Shown here one piece after another: positions 54,236 through 64,000 of a stretch of DNA of 64,000 nucleotides. The notes beneath the pieces are model-generated. The model did no database searches and was not told the origin of the DNA. It saw nothing but the letters and a program-made list of their open reading frames with translations. A program made the position numbers and the translations under genes. The DNA comes from Macrocystis pyrifera (lineage: Eukaryota; Sar; Phaeophyceae; Laminariales; Laminariaceae), in the NCBI GenBank assembly GCA_031763025.1, contig JASSKH010000002.1, positions 19,162,168 through 19,226,167 on the forward strand. Direction: 5' to 3'. Within the stretch, counting starts at the first letter, position 1. Every line of letters begins with the position of its first letter.

Positions 54236-57130
54236 ATGCACACCGAGACAGGGGGGGTAGAGGGAGACGGGCGGCAGATTGTGCCTGGCTCTGTGGCTCT
54301 TGCCCGCCGGTGCGATTACCTGCTGCTGAGAGCGTGCGACTGGACAACTCGCTAGGTATGATACCTACGTACAGTATGCGCCCGCCAACAAGAAACACCT
54401 AATCTGGGCAAGCGATATATTCTTATTGGGGCACCATCTACAAACAACCTTGAGCGTAGGCCAATATATAGGATTTAGTGTAGAGTTCACCACTGAGCCG
54501 TTTTTCTTAACCCAGTTTTCGTAGCGTTCTCCAAAAAGTGAGCATTATGTTCTTATTGGGCATTTTCTTATTGGCGGGCCTATACTGTATACAGCAGATT
54601 TCTGGTGCCTATTCCCCCCAGGTAGACGGACCGTGGGAGGCAGTTTTGTGGTCACGTACGTGCTCGGTGTAAGCTGCGTGGTGAATGTCAAAGGACTCGG
54701 TGAAACATGTATGACTCTCCACACTTGGTAGACGTGTTCTGGTGCTGCCGTTACCTGCTGCTGCTGAGGTTGATGAAAAACCAAACAGAAAAAAGGCGGG
54801 AGATTTCAAAATTATTGAGATTTGAGATTTTCAACGCAGAGAAGATTATCAGAGAAAATTCTTCGTTTTTGAAAGTGCAAACAGCTCGTCGTATCAGCAG
54901 TCGGGCAGTCTGGACTATACGCGGTGGCGAACCGAGACAGGGGGGAGTACGGCGAGACGGGAGGCAGTATGGGCCTGGCTCCGTGGCTTTTGCCCGTTTC
55001 GATTTCCTGCCGTTGAGAGCGTGCGACTGGACAACTAGCTATGTATGACACCAACACCTAGATACCTGATGCCAATGTCTCCCAGGTATGGGTGGACGGA
55101 GCGAGGCAGTTTTGTGGTCACGAGCGTGCTCGGTGTTAGGTGTACACCACCCGTCAAAGGGCTTGGTGCAAAAGATACGACGGCCGACGGATTTGCGCTG
55201 CTGTCGCTGCTGTATGTCTGCTGCTACTGCCGCTTGTTCTGTTGAGGTTGAAAGCATGTGTACAGCAGAGGGGGCTCCAAAAAGTGTTCGAGGGTGGAGG
55301 TCTATCTACTTATTCAAAAAGGGGATTTCTACGTCACCTACTGGGCCCGGCGAGGTGGAAAGCAATCCCTTGTTTTTTAGAGCCAGCTCAGCGACGTTCG
55401 AAACCCCGAGCACCGCCACAGTGTTCGGCCGGGATCCAGACATGCGTCGCAATGTATCCATGCCTCCCTTGCTTGCCCCGCAGCCGAAAGTGCGAGAAAG
55501 ATCCCTCGGCCACCGGACAGCAACATACCAAAAAAAAAGAGTGCATCTTACACATATTCACACAAGGTCCCCTTTCGGGATGTGGGTAACGTGAAATCCC
55601 GTTGGCTTCGCAAGGGGAAAAGGGAGTCACAGTTACCACACGCATAGCTGTCCTTGGCGGAAACGTGAGCCATGGGTTAGCGTGTTGCTCGAAGGAAACA
55701 GGAATAATAGTCGGCAGGAACTGAGTACTACTCTTTCTGTGAATACTATACTACAAGCATGCGGTACCATGGGTTGACTATTAATACTATACTGTTACTG
55801 CACAGCACTACCACTACTACGCAGATGTAGTACAGGTAAAAGGAGCACATGCACTCTACAAAATGCTACCTGGTACACTATATTACTGTGCTACGACTAT
55901 CTATACTACCAAGTACTATTGCTCTAGCAGGACCAATCGCTCATACGTTACTGAAAACCTCATGGTAAACAGAGAGGCCAAATAACCACGCGGTACCATG
56001 GGTTGGGACATGAGTACTATACTGTTACACACTGCCAGTAATACGTACATGCGGTACAGGTAAAAGCATGAATAAATACTCTTAATACCTGGTACACTAC
56101 TATAGTACCTACTACGAGTACTACTAATACTACTATAGTACTAACTTTCATACAACAGGAACGTAGCATGCAAGCGGTACAATGGGTTAAGGGCATGACT
56201 CGTATACTGGTACTCTTAATATATAATACCACTACTACGCAGATAGAAGCAGCATGCACGCTACAAAGTACTGCTACGACTACTATTAAACTATCAATAT
56301 TTTGTAAATGTACAGGCTACTTGCGTAGATATTACCTGGTATATACGGTTGAGTGTCTACTGTTATTGGCTAAGTAGAAGCAGCATGCACTCGGTATCAT
56401 GGGCTACTATTGATTTAATACCACAACTACAGTACAACTATTAAATACAGGAAGGTTTCCCTTCGGGATGCGGGTAACATGAAATCCCGGGGACGTCGGA
56501 AGGCGAAAAGGTAGTTACAGACAGGTAACACCCGTGTAGCTGTTGTTGGCGAAAACGGGAGCTATGGGTTAGCGCATTGCTTGAAGGAAAGAGTAATAAT
56601 AGTAGTCAGCAGGAACTGAGTGAGTACTACTTTTTCTGTGGTGAACACTAAACCATGCACGCGCTACCATGGGTTGACTACTATACCGTCACTATACTCC
56701 ACTACCACTACTACGCAGATAGGTTTTGTACCGGTAGAAGCAGCCTGCACTCTACAAAATACTACCTGGTACACTACGACTACGACTACTAACTATACCA
56801 CTACTAAGTATTACTGCTGACCAAACGCTCATACAATACACAGACAACCTCATGGTAAACGGTGAGGTGAAGTAAAATAACCACGCGGTACCATGAGTTT
56901 GGCCATGACTACCATACTGTTACTATACACCACCACTAGTAATACGTAGATGCAGTACAGGTAGAAGCAGCATGAATAAATACTACACTACTACACCTAC
57001 TACTGCTCTTAAAATACTAAAACTTCCATACAACGGCGACGTAACCGGTACCACTACTACGCAGATAGATGTACGGTAGTGAAGGTCGAAGCAGCACTCA
57101 CGCTACAAACTACTACCCGTAAAATACTTC

Positions 57131-57744
57131 TACGGCTGCTAATGATTTTGTTTCGGAAGTGGGAGCCCATTCCCTGAATTGCTTGCTGGGTCACGCGACT
57201 TTGACCACCTAGAGCGTGTGCCACGGAGCCCGGCCGGGGCCAACGCTTGCACCGTGCTGTTCACGCCGTCCCCCTTCGGGGCCCCCAGCAGGAAGCGGGA
57301 TGTCGTTGACTTGAAATTCCAGGGGTATCGCAAGTTGAAATTGGGGGGAGCAGCACCATCGTCAGTCGTCTCTATTTACTCCGAGTACTGCTGCATATTG
57401 CTGTGTCACAGGACGAGGTTTGACGCCGTGTGCTGTATTTTTTAAAACTGTACTGTTGTCTCCTGGTGAACACTGCACTCACATACTATACGAACATCTC
57501 TGTTGTACTCTTGCTGCTGATGTTGTAGTGCCCACCGTGGGTGCGCGTTGCTTTTGTGCTCGTGACTGCTTGGCCACAAGACGTGAGTAAAGGCTATAAC
57601 CACCACGTACATACCTGGTAGCATTTTTTTAGTATCTCGGTGCGATTCTGATTTATCGGATCTTTGTACCACGTATTGCGTTGCTTGTAATAGCCGAGTG
57701 TTCACTGCTCTTTGTACAATGTGCCCGTGCCACACGGTTTGCTT
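57131..57744 (+). repeat. Dispersed repeat fragments
   Basis: 57,145-57,310 repeats 47,340-47,500. 57,450-57,560 (actatacgaaca, tgttgtagtgc) resembles 8,640-8,710. The remaining sequence is unassigned. Confidence 0.6.
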
Positions 57745-58150
57745 ATTATTCTGCCACTCCTGTTGTCGCTGCCGCTATTGCTACACACGATCACGGTTTA
57801 GCTGCTACTGTTGCTGGCACAGGTTGCTTTTCTTGCTTCTACCCTTATTTTATTTTTACCTGTGCCACGGGGTTGCGTATGTTGCTGCTCCTGTTGTTGC
57901 TGCCGCTGCTGCTGCACACTGCTACGCACATTCAGGGTATAGCTGCTACTACTACTGTTCCTGCTGGCGCCTTTTCTTGCTGCTACCCAAAGTATTTTCT
58001 TGCCCGCGTTACACGGTGGCTTATCTTGGGTGGTCGTGATGATGACGCTGCTGCACACTGCCACGGTATAGCTACTGCTGCTGTGTTGTTGCTGGCGCAG
58101 GTTGCTTTTCTTGCTGCTACTGTTGTTTTTTTGTGTCCGTGCGACTGATG
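57745..58150 (+). repeat. Three-copy 140-bp CTG-rich tandem repeat
   Basis: Units start near 57,752, 57,888 and 58,034 and share gttgctgccgct, cacggtttagctgct/cacggtatagctact, and ggttgcttttcttgct. The Cys/Leu/Ala-rich frames of 113-155 codons across it are artefacts of the CTG content. Confidence 0.75.
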
Positions 58151-59900
58151 TTTTTAGCACACCCTGGCTATTTTGTGCACCAGTATATTTTGTACCGTGT
58201 TAATTGCGTTGCGCGTGTATAGGGTTGTCCATCAACTCATTTTCGAATTTGATTTGTTTGTATTGATTCTTTGATCTTCCCCACGAAACATGTGCAGTTC
58301 ATGCAGATCCTACAGATCCCACCTGGTGAAGATGTACAGATCACACGGACCAACATCCATCTTACGTATACACCTGCCGAATATTACAGATAATACAGTT
58401 CCTGCAGGTCATGCAAACCCACCGATAAACATGTGCAGATCATGCAGATCGTACAGACCCCATCCCGGTCAAGATGAACATATCATATAGATCACATATG
58501 TTCCAGTCAGGTAGATCATATAGATCCTGCAGATCACACATATGTACAGATCACATCAAAAGGTTTCCAATCAAGTACACACGCGTGAATATCTACCTCA
58601 TACGGACCCCATCCCGGCTAAACATGATATAAACAATTATGAAGTATCCGGATTTACAAATCCTGCAGATCGCACAGAAATCCTGCAAGTTCCCACTCAG
58701 GTACACACGTGTGAAATATCGACCTCGTCATACAGATACCATCCGGTAAATATGTACAGATCACACATCAACATCCCCCTCAGGTACACACCTGCCAAAA
58801 ATTACAGATCCTGCAGATCATACAATTCCTGCTGGTCATGCAAACCCACCGAGAAACATGTGCAGATGATGCAGATCATACAAACCCCATCCCGGCCAAG
58901 GTGAACAGATCATACAGATCACACAGATTCCACTCAGGTAGATCATACAGATCGTGCAGATCACACATGTCTACATATCATACAGATCCTGCAGATTACA
59001 CATAGGTACAGACCACAGATCAAGTTCCCACTCAGGTACAAACGTGTGAACTATTCACCTCATACAGACCCCATCTCGGCTAAACATGATGTAAACAAGT
59101 GTAAACTATTCAGATTTTACAGATCCTTCAGATCATAAAGAAATCCTGCAAGTTCCCACTCAGGTACACATGTGGGAAATATCTACCTCATACAGACCCC
59201 ATCCCGCTACACATGCTGAAAGCAAGTGTGAAGTATCCAGATTTTACAGATCCTCCAGATCATACAGAAATCCTGCAGATCATACAGATCCTGCAGATCG
59301 TACAGACCCTATCTCGCGCAAGATGTACACATGAGGCAGGTTGGACAGATCCCATCCTGGTCGAAATGTACTGATTATACAGATCACACAGATTCTACTA
59401 GGGTATACATCTATGAAAATTGTAACCACACAGATCCCCTTCAAGCTAAACATGTGCATGCCATTGAGATCAACCAAATTCCACCCGGCACAAGTGCAAA
59501 TGATGCGGAACGTACATGTCTCCCCGGGCAAAAACTAGTTGTAGTGTGTACATATTAGACCCTTCAGATCGTGCAGATAGATTCTCCACATCATGCACAC
59601 ATGGCATTCAGATCATCCTACTCGGCACGCAAGTGCAATTATAAAGACCAATCAGATCTCACCGCCGAAAAAAGGGTGATATATCTACATTATACTAGTC
59701 CTGCAGATCGTACAGATCCTTGGTATCATGCGAACCCACCCACGCAAAGCTATTCATCAAGTAATCACGGTACATGTATGTTCGATTAACATGTGTAGTT
59801 CATGCAGATCGTGCAGACTCCACCAGGTAAAGGTGCTCAGATCACCAAGGATCACACTTATATCGATGATACAGATCCCACCCAGGCGATCAATACCTGA
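58151..59900 (+). repeat. CAGATC minisatellite with higher-order structure
   Basis: Core units of 9-11 bp (cagatcatac, cagatcctg). They are ordered into longer blocks of about 130 bp marked by cccactcaggtacacacgtg, and a block of about 445 bp seen at 58,340 and 58,785 (acacctgcc(g/a)a, gtcatgcaaacccaccga, aacatgtgcagat). It begins near 58,265 and fades out near 59,900. Confidence 0.85.
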
Positions 59901-60735
59901 ATGATACAAATCCCGTCAATTTCTTTCTGAGTGCTGCGTTTTCCTTTGAGCAATACAGTAGCTCATGCCTCCTATACGCAAAGACACGCGAGAGCATCGA
60001 AGACTGGACTACTACAGACTCCTACTCTTCGCTTTTAGCACTATTACAGAACTACTGTGACCCATGACTCATTTTACTCCCAGATCATTTTTACTCATAC
60101 CAGAGTTGCAAGGGTTTACCTGCGTCTCCCTTTTCAACTTGCGACACCCCACGGATTTCATGCCACCCACATCCCGAAGGGGAACCTTGTATGTTATACT
60201 GTTTTTTTGTATTTCTCGACGCATGCCTGCTGTAGGTAAAAAGAGTGCACCGAAATGTTTTATGAAGTTCCTCACTTGACAATGCTTGGATAACTGGTAC
60301 TGCTGCTGCTGTAGGAAGCATTGTTTAAACGAGGGGAGTCAAAGTGAACCACATGCCGTTAGTGGTGGGGCTTATATAATATAAGGCTCTCCAGTTCGAA
60401 GCGACTTTGACCGCACTATATCGAAAGTCCGCCCTATTGATATAGGCAGTTGTATTCAGAGTTACAGTCTTGCCGACCGATTGTCAACCGGTTTTAACTG
60501 CCACATATTGATTGGCCGCCTCTTTTATCGGCGTTGCATAGGCCCCACTACTGGTGTGTATTTGATGGGTTTATTTGCTTCGTTTGCTTAGTTTTTGTTT
60601 TGTTATTGTATGCTCACCGTATATCTGGCGGTGCTTTTGTTGATTACGATCGGCGGAAAACCCTAAAACCTTCAATTTTGTAATAGCTCAAGATGAGCAA
60701 TCCCGTGGCCCCTATATACTTCGAAGCATAACGTT
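59901..60735 (+). other. Unassigned; inverted CAAGGTTCCC motif
   Basis: At about 60,125-60,192 the minus strand reads tacaaggttccccttcggga ... gtcgcaagttgaaaagggag, a solitary copy of the array start block far from any array unit. 60,200-60,735 shows no gene. Confidence 0.5.
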
Positions 60736-60931
60736 AAGAGCGTTGAGTTCGCACAGGGGTGCGATCGTTTTCAGTGCCCGATTTTTTCAGAACGGGTAGG
60801 TTGCCATTGATGAACATTTTAGGGAAAATCTGGTCGAGATTGAGCCTTTCGAAAATATAGTGTTCGCCTTCAGCACCCTTACCGTTATCAAGAAAAAAAC
60901 GATCGCACCCCTGTGCGAACTCAACGCTCTT
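60736..60931. mobile_element. 196-bp inverted-repeat element (MITE-like)
   Basis: Perfect 36-bp arms at 60,736-60,771 and 60,896-60,931, starting aagagcgttgagttcgcac and closing at gcgatcgtttt, with 124 bp between. No target duplication is evident (left flank aacgtt, right flank tgcggt), so the superfamily is open. Confidence 0.7.
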
Positions 60932-62035
60932 TGCGGTACTTCTAAGTATTTACAACAAATAATGTTGTAAAACGGTAATGACCTTCCAAGGGTTATTGGG
61001 TGGTGCCTCTGGTAGGAAGCGTGGCCTTACGGCTAGATTATGAAGTATGGGGCGAGCCCCGCTTCTGAGCAGGTTCACTCTGGTTTCTCTCCAGCACTCA
61101 GATAGGTTGAGGTGGTATTAGCGGTGTTTTGCCTCTCCAGAGCTTCTGAGCGAGAGGGCAAGTATTCCTCATGAAAGAGGAAAAATAGAAAGTCGCTACC
61201 ACAACAACAGAGGGGAAATGGCGATACCATGACACCTCAGTTCGGGTGCCCATCAATCAGAAGGTCATTTGAAACCAGAGTGCTACGGTGGTGTACCCAC
61301 TTCAAGACCATCTGGTTTAAGGCCATCGTAGAGATAATACCAGGTGAATCCGCAGGGACCTGGTATAAGTACCCCATGGGGTACGTGGATAAAAAGTACC
61401 CCACCAAAGAGGTACTTTTAAAAGTGCACGTACCCCAAAGGAAGACCTACTACTGTAACTATAACACATATACATACATCCAATGTCGACGTCTCCCAAG
61501 CTTTGATCTGATCCGGTGCGCTACTGCTGTACAGCAGGCCGCGGCACCACTACATAAGGTCACATACAGCCGCAGCAGTACTATCGTGTCATTTGGTATC
61601 TTATACTACCGCTGCCCCGCAATAGTACGTCGACGTCGTCCGTTAGAGTATGATACTCCCACTCGTACTGGTATCCGACAGATCATGGTCTATTAATAGT
61701 ACATTGTTATTGTGTATGTATCTATCTGTAACCCATCGCTCTCCGTCCACTCCCGGCGAACAAACAACCTTTACCTGGGTATGTTACTACTGCTGCTGCT
61801 GGTTGTCCTCACCATTTTGTTTTGAGGAAATGCGTGCAGAAGAGCTATCAAGGATAATAGGTTCCTCCTGTCCTGGCCTCATGATTCGGGTGATAGACAT
61901 AAATAAATAAGCATTGAATGTATTGATTTGGTTGCTGTTTTTTCGTGAATTGTTAGCGATTGACACTATTAATATAAATATTATAATACAAACTGCTGTT
62001 TTGATGATAATATATACCTAATTTTGTCGTATTTT
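60932..62035 (+). other. Unassigned; weak exon signals
   Basis: A 155-codon plus frame (61,229-61,696) has no motif and spans a perfect 16-bp palindrome gtaccccatggggtac (61,369-61,384). At about 61,827-61,910, after ttttgttttgag, a frame reads EMRAEELSRIIGSSCPGLMI to a stop; this could be an exon but is too short to trust. Confidence 0.25.
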
Positions 62036-62157
62036 AGAAAGAAGAGCAGACGCCATGGTGCACGAACGACCACCCACCGCACGTGCATCAAATGAGCAGC
62101 GCGAGCATCAGGCCTGTGCTGGACCTCTGCCGCCTACTGCTCAACACCTTCAGGAAG
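62036..62157 (+). CDS. Possible exon of an unknown host gene
   Basis: After a good acceptor (cgtattttag, ending 62,035) a frame reads KEEQTPWCTNDHPPHVHQMS and then PVLDLCRLLLNTFR. It either runs on to a stop at about 62,190 or is spliced at aggaa|gtatat (62,158). Composition is protein-like and the region is not repeated in the window. I do not recognise the product. Confidence 0.3.
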
Positions 62158-62749
62158 TATATACCGTGTATCTGTACATCCTGCATTGTTTAATTTTGTA
62201 GTACAACTATAAACAACACGAGTATTAGCAAGCAGCAGTAAGGCTTCACAACGTACACTGCACATATAATTAATACATTGTCGGATAGTGAAACCGTAAG
62301 TTCATGCGGAAGGAGTTTTACCTCCGATATGTTATTCAGGTTGCCCTCCGAATATGTGCCACTCAATTTCCACTTTTCGACGTACCTTAAATATCGACAT
62401 TGGTGTATATATCAGCACCATACAAATAGCTGCTTGCTTCGTACTCGATGTAGATAGTATACGCGTTCTGATGTATTAATATGGTCGTTTTGCGGCGAGA
62501 GGGTGGTAGGCAACGTAATGCCCCCCGACGACGTAGTACGTAGCGCGAGCGAGTGGTCACGCTTTGGAAATATAAACATATCTCCAAGGAAACGCTGTTG
62601 CGTACCAGGGGATTCTTCAATTCATCCATGGAACACCATGTCTGCCTACCAGCATCTTCTATGCCTCGCGCTTTATTCACCTCGCGTTTTTGCGGGGAAA
62701 TTTGTCTTTGTTAACCTCATTTCTACTTTGCTGCTTCAGGACAAGCCGT
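62158..62749 (+). other. No assignable feature
   Basis: Includes a 97-codon minus frame and the first part of a 144-codon plus frame. Neither has a motif, and the plus frame runs into SINE S5. Confidence 0.35.
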
Positions 62750-62985
62750 CTGTACTCCCCCCCGGTACGTGCCTTCATTTTTATCGCGTAGAGGGTTCAG
62801 CATTCCCGACTGGTGGTCGATTTCCATCGAATGTCGCTGACTCACGCTCTCGCGCTTTCCGCAAGTCAACTCTATGCACAAGAAGAAGTCCCGACGAGTA
62901 TAGACGAGCATGCAGTTGGCGGGGCTCGAACCTGTGAAATCGTCCTTGGTCGTTACGCGGTTTACCTACTACCAGGCAGACCTTA
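62750..62985 (-). mobile_element. tRNA-related SINE, diverged copy S5
   Basis: Minus-strand box B-like caggttcgagccccg and box A-like tgcctggtagtaggt, with the family body words gagggttcagcattccc (plus strand) and cgctctcgcgctttccgc. More diverged than S1-S4. Confidence 0.6.
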
Positions 62986-63021
62986 GGGGACACCATGACC
63001 CTAAATGACATACGCTGCGCC

Positions 63022-63260
63022 CAACATGAACTATTTTTTTCTCTTCATGTTCCCATCTCATTTCTTTTCTCGCCCCCTCTTAGTCCTAACTGAGATCCGG
63101 GGTCATATAGCAGGCTTTTCTCTCCCCCCCGATACGCCCCCCCCCCCCCCCCCCCCCCCCCCCCTGTGCGCGCTACCGTGCACATGTTGTATTTCTATCG
63201 CGAAAAAGGTTCAGCACCTCCTTCCTGTGTCGACTCGTGTCGAATCCTACGCTCTTGGCT
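63022..63260 (-). mobile_element. SINE fragment S6 with a 28-base C run
   Basis: Body words of the SINE (gatacg, tatcgcga, ggttcagca) recur without the tRNA-like head. An uninterrupted run of 28 C at 63,137-63,164 stands where other copies have a C-run of about 7. Confidence 0.45.
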
Positions 63261-63266
63261 GGCCAC

Positions 63267-64000
63267 CTACGTGGCTTTGGATCTCTTCCTGGACGAGTGT
63301 AGCTCCGTGCAGTCTAGATACCGACTCTCCTTCTTACTTCTAACCGACGAATCGGGCGGATTGAGTATGCCCGAGATGTTGTCTGGGTCGCGAGAGAGGA
63401 GAGGGCCCCGCACAAAAGCTTGCGCATCCCGCGCGAACCTCGCCGCTACTTCCATCCCTGCATTGTAGTAATTCGGGCGGTTTTGGTCGAAGTGGTCGAT
63501 AACACTCCTGACCGCGGCAACGCATGTCTCCATCATGTTGGCGCTCAGCTTCCCTTTGATGACCGCACCTAGGGCGCTGCGCTTGACATGGTTGTCATCC
63601 TGCATGTATATCCCCCCAAAATCGTCAGTGAAGCCACCATCGTACGTCCCTCGTTCATGCCCGTCGAACACGCTAAGGTCGGCCCTGTGGATACTCCACT
63701 CGTCACCAGAATATCGCCAACGAGGGTGGATACAATCGCCATTGAACTCTAGGGCGCGTTGCAGCCGCGTGAAGAGTGCGACTAATACGTGCCTGCATGG
63801 CAAGCCACAACGCAGTACCTGCAAGCAAGTGCATAGCTGAAAACCGTCAGGCCCGACAACAACGATGTGCGCGCTTTCGTCTTGGTACCGGAACACCACT
63901 TTTACGACAGCAGTTAGCTGCACGTGCTCAACCAGTTGATGAAACGCGGGCAAAGATGTCGCCCCAAATTTGGGGCCCAATGGATCATAGTCCTCATCGA
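63267..64000 (-). CDS. SWIM-finger transposase, MULE/FAR1 type (partial, C-terminal part)
   Basis: The frame is open from the right edge to TAG at 63,267-63,269, so the gene starts outside the window; the first in-window residues read DEDYDPLGPKFGATS. A SWIM zinc finger is clear: C-T-C, nine residues, then C-R-H, in the run QLCTCLQVLRCGLPCRHVLV (63,788-63,840 region). SWIM fingers (CxCx(n)CxH) lie near the C-terminus of MULE transposases and the related FAR1/FHY3 regulators and are thought to bind DNA. About 170 residues follow, with HPRWRYSGDEW and VIDHFDQNRPNYYNAGMEV, and a basic tail SSRKRSKAT. The MULE catalytic domain should lie beyond 64,000. No frameshift is seen in this part, so the gene may be intact. 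The last codons run up to SINE remnant S6. Confidence 0.7.
   Translation of the reverse strand, partial: DEDYDPLGPKFGATSLPAFHQLVEHVQLTAVVKVVFRYQDESAHIVVVGPDGFQLCTCLQVLRCGLPCRHVLVALFTRLQRALEFNGDCIHPRWRYSGDEWSIHRADLSVFDGHERGTYDGGFTDDFGGIYMQDDNHVKRSALGAVIKGKLSANMMETCVAAVRSVIDHFDQNRPNYYNAGMEVAARFARDAQAFVRGPLLSRDPDNISGILNPPDSSVRSKKESRYLDCTELHSSRKRSKAT

Larger units (their letters stand above)
52712..57130 (+). repeat. Second forward set of TAC-core array units
   Basis: 52,712-55,560 is most of a unit: middle blocks, triplet core (54,010-54,235), both gtggtcacg blocks and tail module, with a MITE and SINE S4 inserted. At 54,375-54,585 it carries about 200 bp with repeated ttcttattggg words not seen in units 1-2. 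At 55,561 and 56,446 two further start blocks begin, each followed by a shortened unit. Confidence 0.75.

Noticed and set aside
57681-58148. Secreted or membrane-protein-like 155-codon frame
   Set aside because: Its hydrophobic Cys/Leu/Ala pattern comes from a 140-bp CTG-rich tandem repeat.
1-64000. CRISPR arrays, bacterial operons, riboswitches or rRNA
   Set aside because: No direct-repeat/spacer pattern of that kind, no ribosome-binding-site-linked gene runs, and no rRNA-like sequence recognised; the window is eukaryotic repeat DNA.

Overview
This window looks like repeat-dominated nuclear DNA from a eukaryote. There is no dense gene layout: most of the 64 kb is tandem arrays, nested transposons and short interspersed repeats. 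What coding sequence I can support is either transposon-derived or small exons with canonical AG/GT borders. The mix is a LINE, a tyrosine-recombinase (YR) element with split direct repeats, a SWIM-finger transposase of MULE/FAR1 type, a mariner element with plant-Stowaway-like ends, tRNA-related SINEs and TAC/CTG triplet arrays. It would suit a repeat-rich alga such as a brown alga or other stramenopile, but that assignment is inference from repeat style only.

Layout. 1-8.5 kb is a tandem array of units of about 2.5-2.9 kb, each with a TAC-triplet core; it is interrupted by a 1,501-bp terminal-inverted-repeat (TIR) element and a SINE. 9.2-10.5 kb is a mariner element carrying a minisatellite and a transposase fragment. 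10.7-13.4 kb holds the best host-gene candidate: two exons joined in phase across a 2.4-kb intron, possibly the end of a PPR-like protein. 14.1-23.4 kb is a composite YR element. It has repeats in the order A1 - ORF1 - YR - B1 - A2 - B2 on the minus strand, no recognisable reverse transcriptase, and a higher-order-repeat satellite between A1 and ORF1. That satellite is itself split by a second copy of the same 1,501-bp TIR element.

23.4-36 kb is a patchwork of short repeats, MITEs and unassigned DNA with one possible first exon at 34.0 kb. 36.2-39.9 kb is a decayed minus-strand LINE with endonuclease and reverse transcriptase. 40.7-41.6 kb is a minisatellite that also occurs, inverted, at 12.1 kb.

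42-57 kb repeats the first part of the window in both orientations. It contains inverted array units (43.6-46.4 kb), forward units (47.9-48.4 and 52.7-57.1 kb) and a duplicated 1.5-kb segment. One copy of that segment carries a 1,908-bp TIR element and the other is the empty site. 57.7-59.9 kb is tandem repeats. 60-62.4 kb is mostly single-copy sequence with a small inverted-repeat element and weak exon candidates. The right edge enters a minus-strand SWIM-finger transposase gene that runs out of the window.

Frame, splice and repeat statements come from reading by eye. No alignment or database search was run, so repeat borders given as round numbers are good to roughly 10-30 bp. Borders described as exact were counted base by base.
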